Shown here piece by piece: positions 1 through 6,500 of a stretch of DNA of 6,641 bases (position 1 is the first letter of the stretch; every line of letters begins with the position of its first letter). Under the pieces are notes generated by a model. It saw only the letters and a program-made list of their open reading frames with translations, ran no database searches and was not told where the DNA came from. The stretch is from DASSWG01 sp041689995 (GTDB lineage: Bacteria; Bacteroidota; Bacteroidia; Flavobacteriales; Flavobacteriaceae), in contig JBDNFD010000154.1 in assembly GCA_041689995.1 (NCBI GenBank), positions 1-6,641 on the forward strand, given 5' to 3'. Position numbers and translations under genes: made by a program.

Positions 1-6
1 ATTTAT

Positions 7-555
7 TTATTCATAATGAGGATCATTCACCTCTTCATAAACCAAAACAATACATCCATAATAATCTTGTTCCGAAAAGTAAACCACGCCCCCATCATTT
101 AGTTTGCTCAATTTGAAATCATCGGCACCGTTCAATATAAGCACATCTTTGGTGGCACTATTCTTCCATTCCCAAGTTTTCCCTTGATCGATTATTTCAC
201 TATCTAATTCATATTTATAAATAATCCTACCGTCATTGGTCCAGGCAATGTAGTAGTCATTTTGAAGAATTTGCGCATTCTCCGGGCACTCGTCGGACAT
301 AATTTCCCCCTTTTTGTATTTCCACCATCTTTGAGATTCATTGGTGTTATTCGTGCCTTTAGATTCTCCATCCACCATATCAAAGCCGGTGAGCACTTCA
401 TTTCTTTGGTCAACGGGAACAATAATCCCCGTGGGGACCCCGTCTGGAGCTATTCCCGTTTCTCCACCACCTCCACCTTTGTCATCGTCTTTTGAACATC
501 CAACAGCAAAAATGGCGATTGACATTAACATTAAAATTAGTCTTGCTTTTTTCAT
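7..555 (-). CDS. small secreted lipoprotein, probably surface-exposed, function unknown
   Basis: This is a 182-residue protein I do not recognise. Residues 1-20 form a lipoprotein signal peptide: charged start MKKAR, hydrophobic stretch 6-18, lipobox A-V-G-C with the lipidated cysteine at C20. The residues after it, S-K-D-D-D, match the acidic lipoprotein export signal known from Bacteroidetes, so display on the outer face of the outer membrane is likely. A five-glycine spacer (27-31) follows, then a low-complexity linker to about residue 50. The rest is rich in Trp, Tyr and alternating polar/hydrophobic segments (W77 W78, W128-W130, L139-L141, V157-F160), suggesting a small beta-sheet fold. 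The strand pattern vaguely recalls Bacteroidetes lipocalin-like lipoproteins, but this is a weak guess. C90 and C168 could form a disulfide. The ATG at 555 is chosen because the upstream in-frame start at 582 lies inside the proposed promoter and would put nine unneeded residues before the signal peptide. Confidence 0.85.
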   Translation of the reverse strand: MKKARLILMLMSIAIFAVGCSKDDDKGGGGGETGIAPDGVPTGIIVPVDQRNEVLTGFDMVDGESKGTNNTNESQRWWKYKKGEIMSDECPENAQILQNDYYIAWTNDGRIIYKYELDSEIIDQGKTWEWKNSATKDVLILNGADDFKLSKLNDGGVVYFSEQDYYGCIVLVYEEVNDPHYE

Positions 556-579
556 CTCTAAATAGATTTTGATTCTGTA

Positions 580-610
580 CAAAATTATCCGTCATAAGAG
601 AAAAAACCAA
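580..610 (-). promoter_or_regulatory. Bacteroidetes-type promoter for the lipoprotein gene
   Basis: On the minus strand TTG (610-608) is followed by a 20-base spacer and TAATTTTG (587-580). This is a full match to the TAnnTTTG -7 element plus the -33 TTG described for Flavobacterium and Bacteroides housekeeping promoters. Transcription would start near 573-576, leaving a leader of roughly 20 bases before the ATG at 555. The promoter implies that the lipoprotein gene is transcribed separately from lpxB. Confidence 0.55.
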
Positions 611-627
611 TACCTACTTTGAGGTAT
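598..627 (-). terminator. probable intrinsic terminator after lpxB
   Basis: Reading the minus strand after the lpxB stop, ATACCT (627-622) pairs perfectly with AGGTAT (615-610) around a six-base loop. Three bases later there is a run of six T (606-601). The position, about 60 bases beyond the lpxB stop, suits a Rho-independent terminator. The stem is short, with only two G-C pairs, so efficiency may be modest. The last stem base and the bases just after it overlap the -33 element of the lipoprotein promoter. Confidence 0.45.
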
Positions 628-688
628 ATTTCCTATTAGCCTTGGGAAAAGCAGATAATAACCTATTTTTGGAAACAGATTTTTGGAT

Positions 689-1813
689 TTAACCATTTTC
701 GTTTCTGCCGTTTTCGTAAATTAATTTTGCCGTTTTGAAACTGGCACCAATTCCACCGAGTTTCTTTTCCAGTTCATAATAATCCAAAAAAATACGTTCG
801 CGTTCTTCATTATTCAAGATTTTTTGAAGTTCTATTTTTAGATTTTTTACGTTGAATTCTTCCTGTATCAGCTCCTTTACAACCTCTCGATCCATGATTA
901 AATTCACCAAAGAAATAAAATCCAGACGAACGATACGTTTCGCTATTTGGTATGAAATTGCACTTCCTTTATAGCAAACCACTTGGGGCACTTTCAACAA
1001 GGCAGCCTCTATAGTTGCCGTGCCGGAAGTAACCAATGCAGCCGTGGAAAAACTCAACAGTTCATAGGTTTTTCCCATTGTCAGAAAAACATTTTTCTTT
1101 TGGATAAAAGATTGGTAAAATTCAAAATCCTGGCTTGGCGCACCGGCAATGACGAACTGATAACCCGAAAAATCACCCGTTAAAGCCAACATAGTGTCCA
1201 ACATTTTAGAAATTTCTTGTTTCCGACTTCCGGGTAATAAAGCGATGATAGGTCTTTCATCCAAATTATGCTCTTTGATAAAAGTATCTAAATCTGACTT
1301 TTCGTGTTCCGCCAAGGCGTCAATTAAAGGATGCCCGACAAAATGTACTTTAAAATCATGTTTTCCTTCATAAAAATCTTTTTCAAAAGGAAGGATGACA
1401 TATAAATGATCTACATCGCGTTTGATGGTTTTGATCCGGTTTTCTTTCCAAGCCCAAATTTGCGGTGAAATATAATAATGTGTTTTATATCCTTTTGATT
1501 TTGCCCATTTGGCTATCTTCAAATTGAAGCCAGGATAATCCACAAAAATCAGGACATCAGGTTTGTAATTTTCGATGTCTTTCTTACAAAATGAAAGATT
1601 TTTTAAAATTTTCCGCAAGTTGAAAAGCACTTCCACAAAACCCATGAAAGCAAGGTCACGATAATGTTTTACCATCGTTCCGCCCACGGCCCGCATCAGA
1701 TCGCCTCCCCAAAATCGAAATTCCGCTTCCGGATCGATTTGCTTCAAAGCTTTCATCAAATTTGAGGCATGCAAATCGCCGGAAGCTTCGCCAGCAATGA
1801 TGTAGTATTTCAT
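689..1813 (-). CDS. lpxB: lipid-A-disaccharide synthase (glycosyltransferase family 19)
   Basis: LpxB joins UDP-2,3-diacylglucosamine to lipid X (2,3-diacylglucosamine 1-phosphate), forming the beta-1,6 disaccharide of lipid A and releasing UDP. It works at the cytoplasmic face of the inner membrane. The 374-residue length fits the family (E. coli about 382). Visible landmarks in order are the N-terminal G-E-A-S-G-D loop (8-13), F-V-D-Y-P-G-F-N (90-97) with D92 matching the aspartate known to matter in E. coli, S-P-Q-I-W-A-W-K (116-123), G-H-P-L (160-163), L-L-P-G-S-R (192-197) opening the C-terminal Rossmann-like half, and T-S-G-T-A-T-I-E-A-A-L (262-272), the sugar-nucleotide binding segment. 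No Shine-Dalgarno site precedes the ATG and no TAnnTTTG element was found in the 197-base gap upstream, so it may be read through from surE and the small membrane gene. The gene appears intact. Confidence 0.97.
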   Translation of the reverse strand: MKYYIIAGEASGDLHASNLMKALKQIDPEAEFRFWGGDLMRAVGGTMVKHYRDLAFMGFVEVLFNLRKILKNLSFCKKDIENYKPDVLIFVDYPGFNLKIAKWAKSKGYKTHYYISPQIWAWKENRIKTIKRDVDHLYVILPFEKDFYEGKHDFKVHFVGHPLIDALAEHEKSDLDTFIKEHNLDERPIIALLPGSRKQEISKMLDTMLALTGDFSGYQFVIAGAPSQDFEFYQSFIQKKNVFLTMGKTYELLSFSTAALVTSGTATIEAALLKVPQVVCYKGSAISYQIAKRIVRLDFISLVNLIMDREVVKELIQEEFNVKNLKIELQKILNNEERERIFLDYYELEKKLGGIGASFKTAKLIYENGRNENG

Positions 1814-1861
1814 ATTTGCCGATATTTTAGCACCGAATTTAGTGGTGTTTTTAATTATCTT

Positions 1862-1930
1862 CTTTCCTGCAAGATCTTTAAAAGGTCTTTAATTTTATAC
1901 CTACAAGGTTTTGAAAACCTTGCAGGAAAG
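1862..1930. repeat. cluster of interleaved palindromes upstream of lpxB
   Basis: Arm C (1914-1930, ending CTTGCAGGAAAG) can pair in two ways. It pairs with arm B (1900-1912, CCTACAAGGTTTT) over 13 positions with one mismatch and a single base between the arms. It also pairs with arm A (1862-1873, CTTTCCTGCAAG) over 12 perfect positions across a 45-base interval. Between A and B, 1871-1889 can fold into a small hairpin (AAGATCT against AGGTCTT, one G-T pair). The A-C and B-C foldings exclude each other. A related word, CTTTGCAAGG, follows at 1941-1950. There is no T-run next to the hairpin on either strand, so it is not a textbook terminator. From memory, palindromes built on CCTGCAAGGTTTT are common intergenic elements in Flavobacteriaceae, so a dispersed repeat is the simplest reading. 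The cluster fills most of the gap between the small membrane gene and lpxB; I see no gene in this gap. Confidence 0.75.
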
Positions 1931-2010
1931 TTTTGGAAATCTTTGCAAGGAACGTTATTGATACGTTTCGTTTTTGAAAAGGATTTCGCCTCGAGGGAAA
2001 AACGTCATTC

Positions 2011-2292
2011 CTATAAAAATTTAGTAATAAGAATCACGATCACAGCTAACAAGCTGGCGATTACTACTCCTCGGACCCGGTACAATTGGTTCTTTTTCAG
2101 AAATACAAAAAAGGGCAAAAAATTCAGGATCGCACCTAAAGCGATAAGACTACCAATAAATCCTTGTTTCATTGCTGCCGAAAGGGTTGCTTCCAGTGAA
2201 TATTCCGAAAAAAAGGTGATATAGAAAAACATTCCTGCGAGATTGGCAACCAATCCCACCAAAAAACCAATGGAAACTTCTTTGGCGATCAT
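2011..2292 (-). CDS. small integral membrane protein, three predicted helices, unknown function
   Basis: This is a 93-residue hydrophobic protein that I cannot assign to a named family. Three transmembrane segments are visible at about residues 9-28, 44-65 and 74-92. A polar loop (29-43, S-E-Y-S-L-E-A-T-L-S-A-A-M-K-Q) lies between the first two, and a basic loop (66-74, K-K-N-Q-L-Y-R-V-R) between the last two. The positive-inside rule would place that basic loop in the cytoplasm. The ATG at 2292 is chosen because it overlaps the surE stop as ATGA, a classic translational-coupling arrangement. The open frame does extend upstream to 2385, but that part lies inside surE, is hydrophilic and resembles no signal sequence. 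Its place between surE and lpxB suggests one transcription unit; from memory a small membrane protein at this spot recurs in flavobacteria, which would support it being a real gene. Confidence 0.8.
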   Translation of the reverse strand: MIAKEVSIGFLVGLVANLAGMFFYITFFSEYSLEATLSAAMKQGFIGSLIALGAILNFLPFFVFLKKNQLYRVRGVVIASLLAVIVILITKFL

Positions 2293-3065
2293 AATTCCCA
2301 GGAATTTAATTCTTGAATTACATGATGCGCCGTCAAATCGAACTGTACGGGAACCACTGAAACATATCCGTTTTCCAAAGCCCATTCATCCGTGTCATCA
2401 CCTTTGTCTTCATTGATAAACTCTCCCGTTAACCAATAATAATCTCGTCCTTGAGGATTAGTACGCTTATCAAATTTTTCCGCCCAATGCGCCATTGCTT
2501 GTCGACAAATTTTAATTCCTTTAATTTTATTCTCAGGCAAATTAGGGATATTTACATTCAACACAACACCTTTTGGAAGTCCGTGCTTCAAAACAGATTG
2601 AGCAATTTCTTTTACGAATTCCATGCTCGGTTCCAAATTTGCCGTTAGGGAATAGTCCAAAAAGGAAAAACCGATTGCAGGAATTCCTTCAACTCCGGCT
2701 TCCACTGCGGCGCTCATCGTACCGGAATAAATTACATTGATAGAAGAATTGGAGCCGTGATTTATTCCGCTGACACAAAGATCAGGTTTTCGTTCCAATA
2801 TTTCTTGGGTAGCAATTTTCACACAATCCACCGGCGTGCCAGAACAACTAAATTCCTTGTGTTTGTCGCTCTTCTTTAAGACCACCGGATCGCAATACAA
2901 ATTATCATTCAGGGTAATAGCGTGTCCCATGCCACTTTGCGGACTATCAGGCGCCACAACCACAACATCTCCCAAGGTTTTCATTATTTTTATTAACTTT
3001 CGGATTCCTGGAGCAGTTATCCCATCATCATTGGTCACCAGAATGAGCGGATTTTCTTTTGGCAT
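2289..3065 (-). CDS. surE: 5'/3'-nucleotidase SurE
   Basis: SurE is a cytoplasmic, divalent-metal-dependent phosphatase that dephosphorylates nucleoside 5'- and 3'-monophosphates; some members also act on short polyphosphate. This copy has 258 residues, typical for the family. Motifs with the chosen start are T-N-D-D-G (11-15) with metal ligands D13 and D14, A-P-D-S-P-Q-S-G (38-45) with ligand S44, S-G-T-P-V-D-C-V (75-82), S-G-I-N-H-G-S-N (99-106) with ligand N102, and Y-S-G-T-M-S-A-A (113-120). All four metal ligands known from Thermotoga SurE are present. The start is the ATG at 3065. A longer frame begins with TTG at 3080, but that codon lies inside the likely -7 promoter element and adds only five residues (ending Lys-Arg) ahead of the usual N-terminus. 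The gene is first in a minus-strand unit with the small membrane gene and perhaps lpxB, and is divergent from prc. Confidence 0.96.
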   Translation of the reverse strand: MPKENPLILVTNDDGITAPGIRKLIKIMKTLGDVVVVAPDSPQSGMGHAITLNDNLYCDPVVLKKSDKHKEFSCSGTPVDCVKIATQEILERKPDLCVSGINHGSNSSINVIYSGTMSAAVEAGVEGIPAIGFSFLDYSLTANLEPSMEFVKEIAQSVLKHGLPKGVVLNVNIPNLPENKIKGIKICRQAMAHWAEKFDKRTNPQGRDYYWLTGEFINEDKGDDTDEWALENGYVSVVPVQFDLTAHHVIQELNSWEL

Positions 3066-3077
3066 TCGTTTTTGCTT

Positions 3078-3085
3078 CAAAATTA
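3078..3085 (-). promoter_or_regulatory. possible -7 promoter element for surE
   Basis: TAATTTTG on the minus strand fully matches the Bacteroidetes TAnnTTTG -7 element and is the same word as in the lipoprotein promoter. It lies 12 bases before the surE ATG, so the leader would be very short. No TTG sits at the expected distance upstream; that stretch is only T-rich (minus strand of 3101-3110). The element is therefore only half supported. Confidence 0.35.
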
Positions 3086-3188
3086 CACAATAATCACAAT
3101 AAAAAAATTATTTATAGGTTTAACAAACTATTATTAAGATAATCCTTTCTTGGCACAATTTTTAATGTATTTTGGCGGAAAAATTTCA

Positions 3189-5369
3189 ATGAATTTATTC
3201 AAATATATGAAAAGGAATTATAAAGTTTTATTACTGGGGCTTTTATTGGCAACGGCTTCATGCAGTTTTACAACAAAAAAATTCAACCCTGATCCTGATT
3301 CGGACAAGGACAAAGTACTGATTGAACTTATATCGTTCGTCCTTGAACGCGGACATTATTCCCCAAAGGCTTTAGATGATTCTTTTTCCGAAAAAGTTTA
3401 TGATTCTTATGTCAAAAGCTTGGATCCTTTAAAAAGGTATTTTCTGGCTAGCGATATTGAAGAATTTTCAACATATAAAACCAAAATCGACGATGAGATC
3501 CGCGAAGGAAATGTGGATTTTTTCAATCTGACTTTCGACCGGTTGCAACAACGTACGGCTGAAATCAAAGGAATTTACAAAGATATTCTTTCCCAACCTT
3601 ATGATTTTTCAAAAGAAGATGAAATCGTCACGGATTATGAAAAAGTGCCTTACGCAAAAAACAAAAAAGAACTAAAAGAGCGTTGGAGAAAACAATTGAA
3701 ATTTTCGACCATTTCCACTTATTATGAGAAACAGGAAGACCAGAAGTTACTTTCGGAAAAAACAGACACATTGACGTTAAAATCCGACGCGCAACTGGAA
3801 GTTGAAGCACGAAAAACTATCTTAAATTCCATAGTGGAATATTTCAATTATACCGACGATTTGGAGCGAAAAGATTGGTTTTCGCTCTATTTGAATTCCA
3901 TAGTGATGGAGTTTGACCCGCATACCTCTTATTTTGCACCACAGGACAAAGACCGGTTCGACATCGAAATGTCCGGAAGTTTAGAAGGCATTGGTGCGCG
4001 TTTGCAGAAAAAAGATGATAATGTCACCGTGATCGAAATTATTTCTGGTGGTCCTGCTTGGAAAAATGAAGAACTTGAAGTAGGCGACCAAATCCGTGCC
4101 GTGAAACAAGAAAAGGAGGATAAACCCGTCAATATTATTGGCATGCGTTTAGATGATGCCGTGGATTTAATCAAAGGTCCCAAAGGAACAGTCGTCACAC
4201 TAACGGTAAAAAAAGTAGATGGCACCATCGAAGATATCGAACTTACCAGAGATGTGGTAGTGCTTCAAGACACCTATGCCAAATCGTCCATGATCAATAA
4301 AAATGGAAGTGTTTACGGTATTATCGATTTGCCCCGGTTTTATTTTGATATGCAAGATTACGACAAACGCAATGCCGCATCTGATGTAAAAAAAGAAATC
4401 GGAAGATTAAAAGAACAAGGAATGGATGGTTTGGTGATCGATCTTCGCGGAAATGGCGGCGGATCATTGGCCACAGTGGTCGATATTGCCGGAATGTTCA
4501 TAAAAGACGGGCCGGTTGTGCAAGTACGCTCCGGCGAAGGTGAAGTAGAAGTTTTGAAAGACCGTAATGATGAAATTTTATGGGACGGCCCGCTGGTGAT
4601 TTTAGTGAACGAACTTTCGGCTTCGGCATCTGAAATTTTGGCCGCCGCAATGCAAGATTATAAGCGGGCAATTATTATCGGTAGCGAGCAAACATACGGA
4701 AAAGGAACGGTTCAAAATGTGGTCGATCTAAACCGTTGGATGAGGAACAGCGATCTGGGAGATATGGGAGCTTTAAAACTTACCACCCAAAAATTTTACC
4801 GCATTAATGGTGGTTCCACACAACTGCGGGGCGTTCACAGCGATGTTGTGGTGCCCGACCGATACAGCTATATAGATATAGGGGAAAGAGAAATGGAAAG
4901 CCCTTTACCTTGGGACAAAATTGAACCCGCAAATTATACGGTTTGGAAAGGATATATCGATTACGACAACACCATTGAACAAAGCAAAGAACGTATGGCC
5001 AAAAATAAACTCCTGGCACTGATCGACGAAAATGCAAAATGGATCAAGAAGCAACAAGATATCGAAACCTATCCGTTGCAATATAAAGAATATGTCGTCC
5101 AAGTGGAACGGAATAAAAAGGAAGCCAGTAAGTTCGATACCATTTCGGAATATCAAACCGATTTAACGTACACTTCCTTACCCTACGAAAAAGAAATGTT
5201 CGCACAAGATTCCACTTTGTCCGAAAAACGGGAACGCTGGCATGAAAGTCTGAGCAAAGATGTATATATGGAAGAAGCCATTCACGTCTTGCAAGATTTG
5301 GGAAATGACAGCATTGCAAAAACAAAAGTGGTGAAAGTAGAAAAAACGAAGATGATGGATGAAAAATAA
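3189..5369 (+). CDS. prc: Prc/Tsp-type carboxy-terminal processing protease (S41A)
   Basis: This serine protease recognises nonpolar C-termini and cleaves envelope proteins on the periplasmic side. In E. coli, Prc processes penicillin-binding protein 3 and regulates murein hydrolases. The product is 726 residues from the ATG at 3189 (E. coli 682). Regions in order are signal sequence 1-25, helical N-terminal domain about 40-250, PDZ domain about 263-353 (starting G-S-L-E-G-I-G-A), D-L-R-G-N-G-G-G (418-425) in the protease core, N-E-L-S-A-S-A-S-E (474-482) with predicted nucleophile S479, Y-G-K-G-T-V-Q with general-base K505, and the C-terminal Prc domain from about 565 (S-P-L-P-W-D at 571-576). 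The signal ends A-T-A-S-C, so C25 could be lipidated, but threonine at -3 is unusual and no acidic export tag follows. An inner-facing lipoprotein or an ordinary signal peptide are both possible. Starts at 3189 and 3207 are both plausible: GGCGGA lies nine bases before 3189, while 3207 gives a shorter n-region. The TTG at 3150 is unlikely. Confidence 0.95.
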   Translation: MNLFKYMKRNYKVLLLGLLLATASCSFTTKKFNPDPDSDKDKVLIELISFVLERGHYSPKALDDSFSEKVYDSYVKSLDPLKRYFLASDIEEFSTYKTKIDDEIREGNVDFFNLTFDRLQQRTAEIKGIYKDILSQPYDFSKEDEIVTDYEKVPYAKNKKELKERWRKQLKFSTISTYYEKQEDQKLLSEKTDTLTLKSDAQLEVEARKTILNSIVEYFNYTDDLERKDWFSLYLNSIVMEFDPHTSYFAPQDKDRFDIEMSGSLEGIGARLQKKDDNVTVIEIISGGPAWKNEELEVGDQIRAVKQEKEDKPVNIIGMRLDDAVDLIKGPKGTVVTLTVKKVDGTIEDIELTRDVVVLQDTYAKSSMINKNGSVYGIIDLPRFYFDMQDYDKRNAASDVKKEIGRLKEQGMDGLVIDLRGNGGGSLATVVDIAGMFIKDGPVVQVRSGEGEVEVLKDRNDEILWDGPLVILVNELSASASEILAAAMQDYKRAIIIGSEQTYGKGTVQNVVDLNRWMRNSDLGDMGALKLTTQKFYRINGGSTQLRGVHSDVVVPDRYSYIDIGEREMESPLPWDKIEPANYTVWKGYIDYDNTIEQSKERMAKNKLLALIDENAKWIKKQQDIETYPLQYKEYVVQVERNKKEASKFDTISEYQTDLTYTSLPYEKEMFAQDSTLSEKRERWHESLSKDVYMEEAIHVLQDLGNDSIAKTKVVKVEKTKMMDEK

Positions 5370-6468
5370 ATCCACATCGCCAGCTCATCTAACGCTTCAA
5401 AGGTTTAAACAAAACTTTTGGGGCGTTTTGAGTTTTTGGTTTTTGGTACTTTGTGCGTTTATTGCCGTATTCGCTTATGTACTGGCACCAGATGGCACTA
5501 GGTTTGCAAATCAGATGCACTTATCCATTCATTCCAAACCGCCAGGATTTCAAGTAAAAATTTTGAACGTACCGCCACAAATCAAGAAAGAAGAACCCTT
5601 TTTGGAAAAGATTTTCTTTGGAAAGGAAAATAGCGGAAATGAAATTATCATCGATTCCCTGCACTTTTCCAAAAATGAATTGATTGCGACCCTACATTCG
5701 GAAGGAGAAAATCAAGGACTGCCGAAAATTATTCCATTAGAATTTTACCCAACAGGAATAACCCATGCCGAACTTCGGAGAAAATTTGTACATCAAAGAA
5801 CCTTCCTGCTGGGCACCGATAAATATGGACGCGACATGCTTAGCCGAATGTTGGTCGGAATCCGGATTTCTTTGTCCATTGGTTTTGTGGCAGTTTTTAT
5901 TTCTTTGATCATCGGGATTAGTCTAGGCGCGATTGCCGGTTTTTACGGTGGAAAAATCGATGCCGCTATCATGTGGCTCATCAATGTCACCTGGTCCATT
6001 CCCACACTTTTGTTGGTGATTGCCATAACCTTGGCCCTGGGAAAAGGTTTTTGGCAAGTATTCATAGCCGTAGGATTGACCATGTGGGTGGAAGTCGCAA
6101 GAGTTGTGCGCGGACAGGTTCTTAGCGTAAAAAAAATGCAGTACGTAACGGCAGCAAGAGCTTTGGGATATAAAAACGGACGTATTATCACCAAACATAT
6201 TCTTCCAAATATTATGGCACCGGTTATCGTGATTTCGGCTGCAAATTTTGCAGCTGCAATCTTGATAGAAAGTGGGTTGAGCTTTTTAGGTATTGGCGCA
6301 CAACCGCCAATTCCGAGTTGGGGCTCGATGATCCAAGACCATTACAGTTATATTATCTTGGGAAAAGCTTACTTGGCAATCATTCCAGGGTTGGCAATCA
6401 TGGCTTTGGTCATGGCATTTATGCTGATAGGAAATGCCCTTCGTGACGCGATGGACGTCAAAACCTAA
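5359..6468 (+). CDS. ABC transporter permease, DppC/OppC/YejE type (peptide-like substrates)
   Basis: This is an inner-membrane subunit of a peptide/nickel-family ABC importer, 369 residues long. One helix at about 22-43 (OppC N-terminal type) is followed by an extracytoplasmic region of about 105 residues (44-148). Then comes the signature L-L-G-T-D-K-Y-G-R-D (150-159) and five further helices at about 166-193, 202-226, 231-250, 286-312 and 338-358. The cytoplasmic EAA loop that contacts the ATPase is clear at 264-284 (T-A-A-R-A-L-G-Y ... H-I-L-P-N). The C-terminus, G-N-A-L-R-D-A-M-D, is typical. The long first loop resembles that of E. coli YejE more than the short one in DppC, so a microcin-C/oligopeptide-type role is possible, but the substrate cannot be read from the sequence. 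The ATG lies inside the end of prc (11-base overlap), implying co-transcription and coupled translation. The partner permease, ATPase and binding protein are not in the window. Confidence 0.93.
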   Translation: MKNKSTSPAHLTLQRFKQNFWGVLSFWFLVLCAFIAVFAYVLAPDGTRFANQMHLSIHSKPPGFQVKILNVPPQIKKEEPFLEKIFFGKENSGNEIIIDSLHFSKNELIATLHSEGENQGLPKIIPLEFYPTGITHAELRRKFVHQRTFLLGTDKYGRDMLSRMLVGIRISLSIGFVAVFISLIIGISLGAIAGFYGGKIDAAIMWLINVTWSIPTLLLVIAITLALGKGFWQVFIAVGLTMWVEVARVVRGQVLSVKKMQYVTAARALGYKNGRIITKHILPNIMAPVIVISAANFAAAILIESGLSFLGIGAQPPIPSWGSMIQDHYSYIILGKAYLAIIPGLAIMALVMAFMLIGNALRDAMDVKT

Positions 6469-6490
6469 ATCTTCATCTTTTGAAAGATTT
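6467..6490 (+). terminator. weak hairpin at the end of the permease gene
   Basis: AAATCTT (6467-6473) pairs with AAGATTT (6484-6490), beginning within the permease stop codon. An alternative inner stem ATCTT/AAGAT is also possible. The stem is A-T rich and the following sequence (TATGTTTTC) is only a poor T-run, so its action as a terminator is uncertain. Confidence 0.25.
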
Positions 6491-6500
6491 ATGTTTTCAA

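Noticed and set aside
1769..2224. A 151-codon plus-strand open frame
   Set aside because: It runs antisense through the lpxB start, the palindrome cluster and most of the small membrane gene. Its translation shows no coherent domain, and the minus-strand genes explain the region better.
2293..2385. Longer N-terminus for the small membrane protein
   Set aside because: The added 31 residues lie wholly inside surE in another frame, and the ATGA overlap at 2289-2292 is a far more natural start.
3066..3080. Extension of surE to a TTG start
   Set aside because: The TTG is part of the TAATTTTG promoter-like element and the ATG at 3065 gives the normal SurE N-terminus.
3150..3188. Extension of prc to a TTG start
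   Set aside because: It would put 13 extra residues, including polar and glycine-rich ones, before a complete signal sequence; ATG starts at 3189 or 3207 fit better.
3929..4228. Minus-strand open frame opposite the prc PDZ region
   Set aside because: It is a Ser/Pro/Thr-rich shadow of a well-supported coding sequence with no motif of its own; the other minus-strand frames under prc and the permease are similar.
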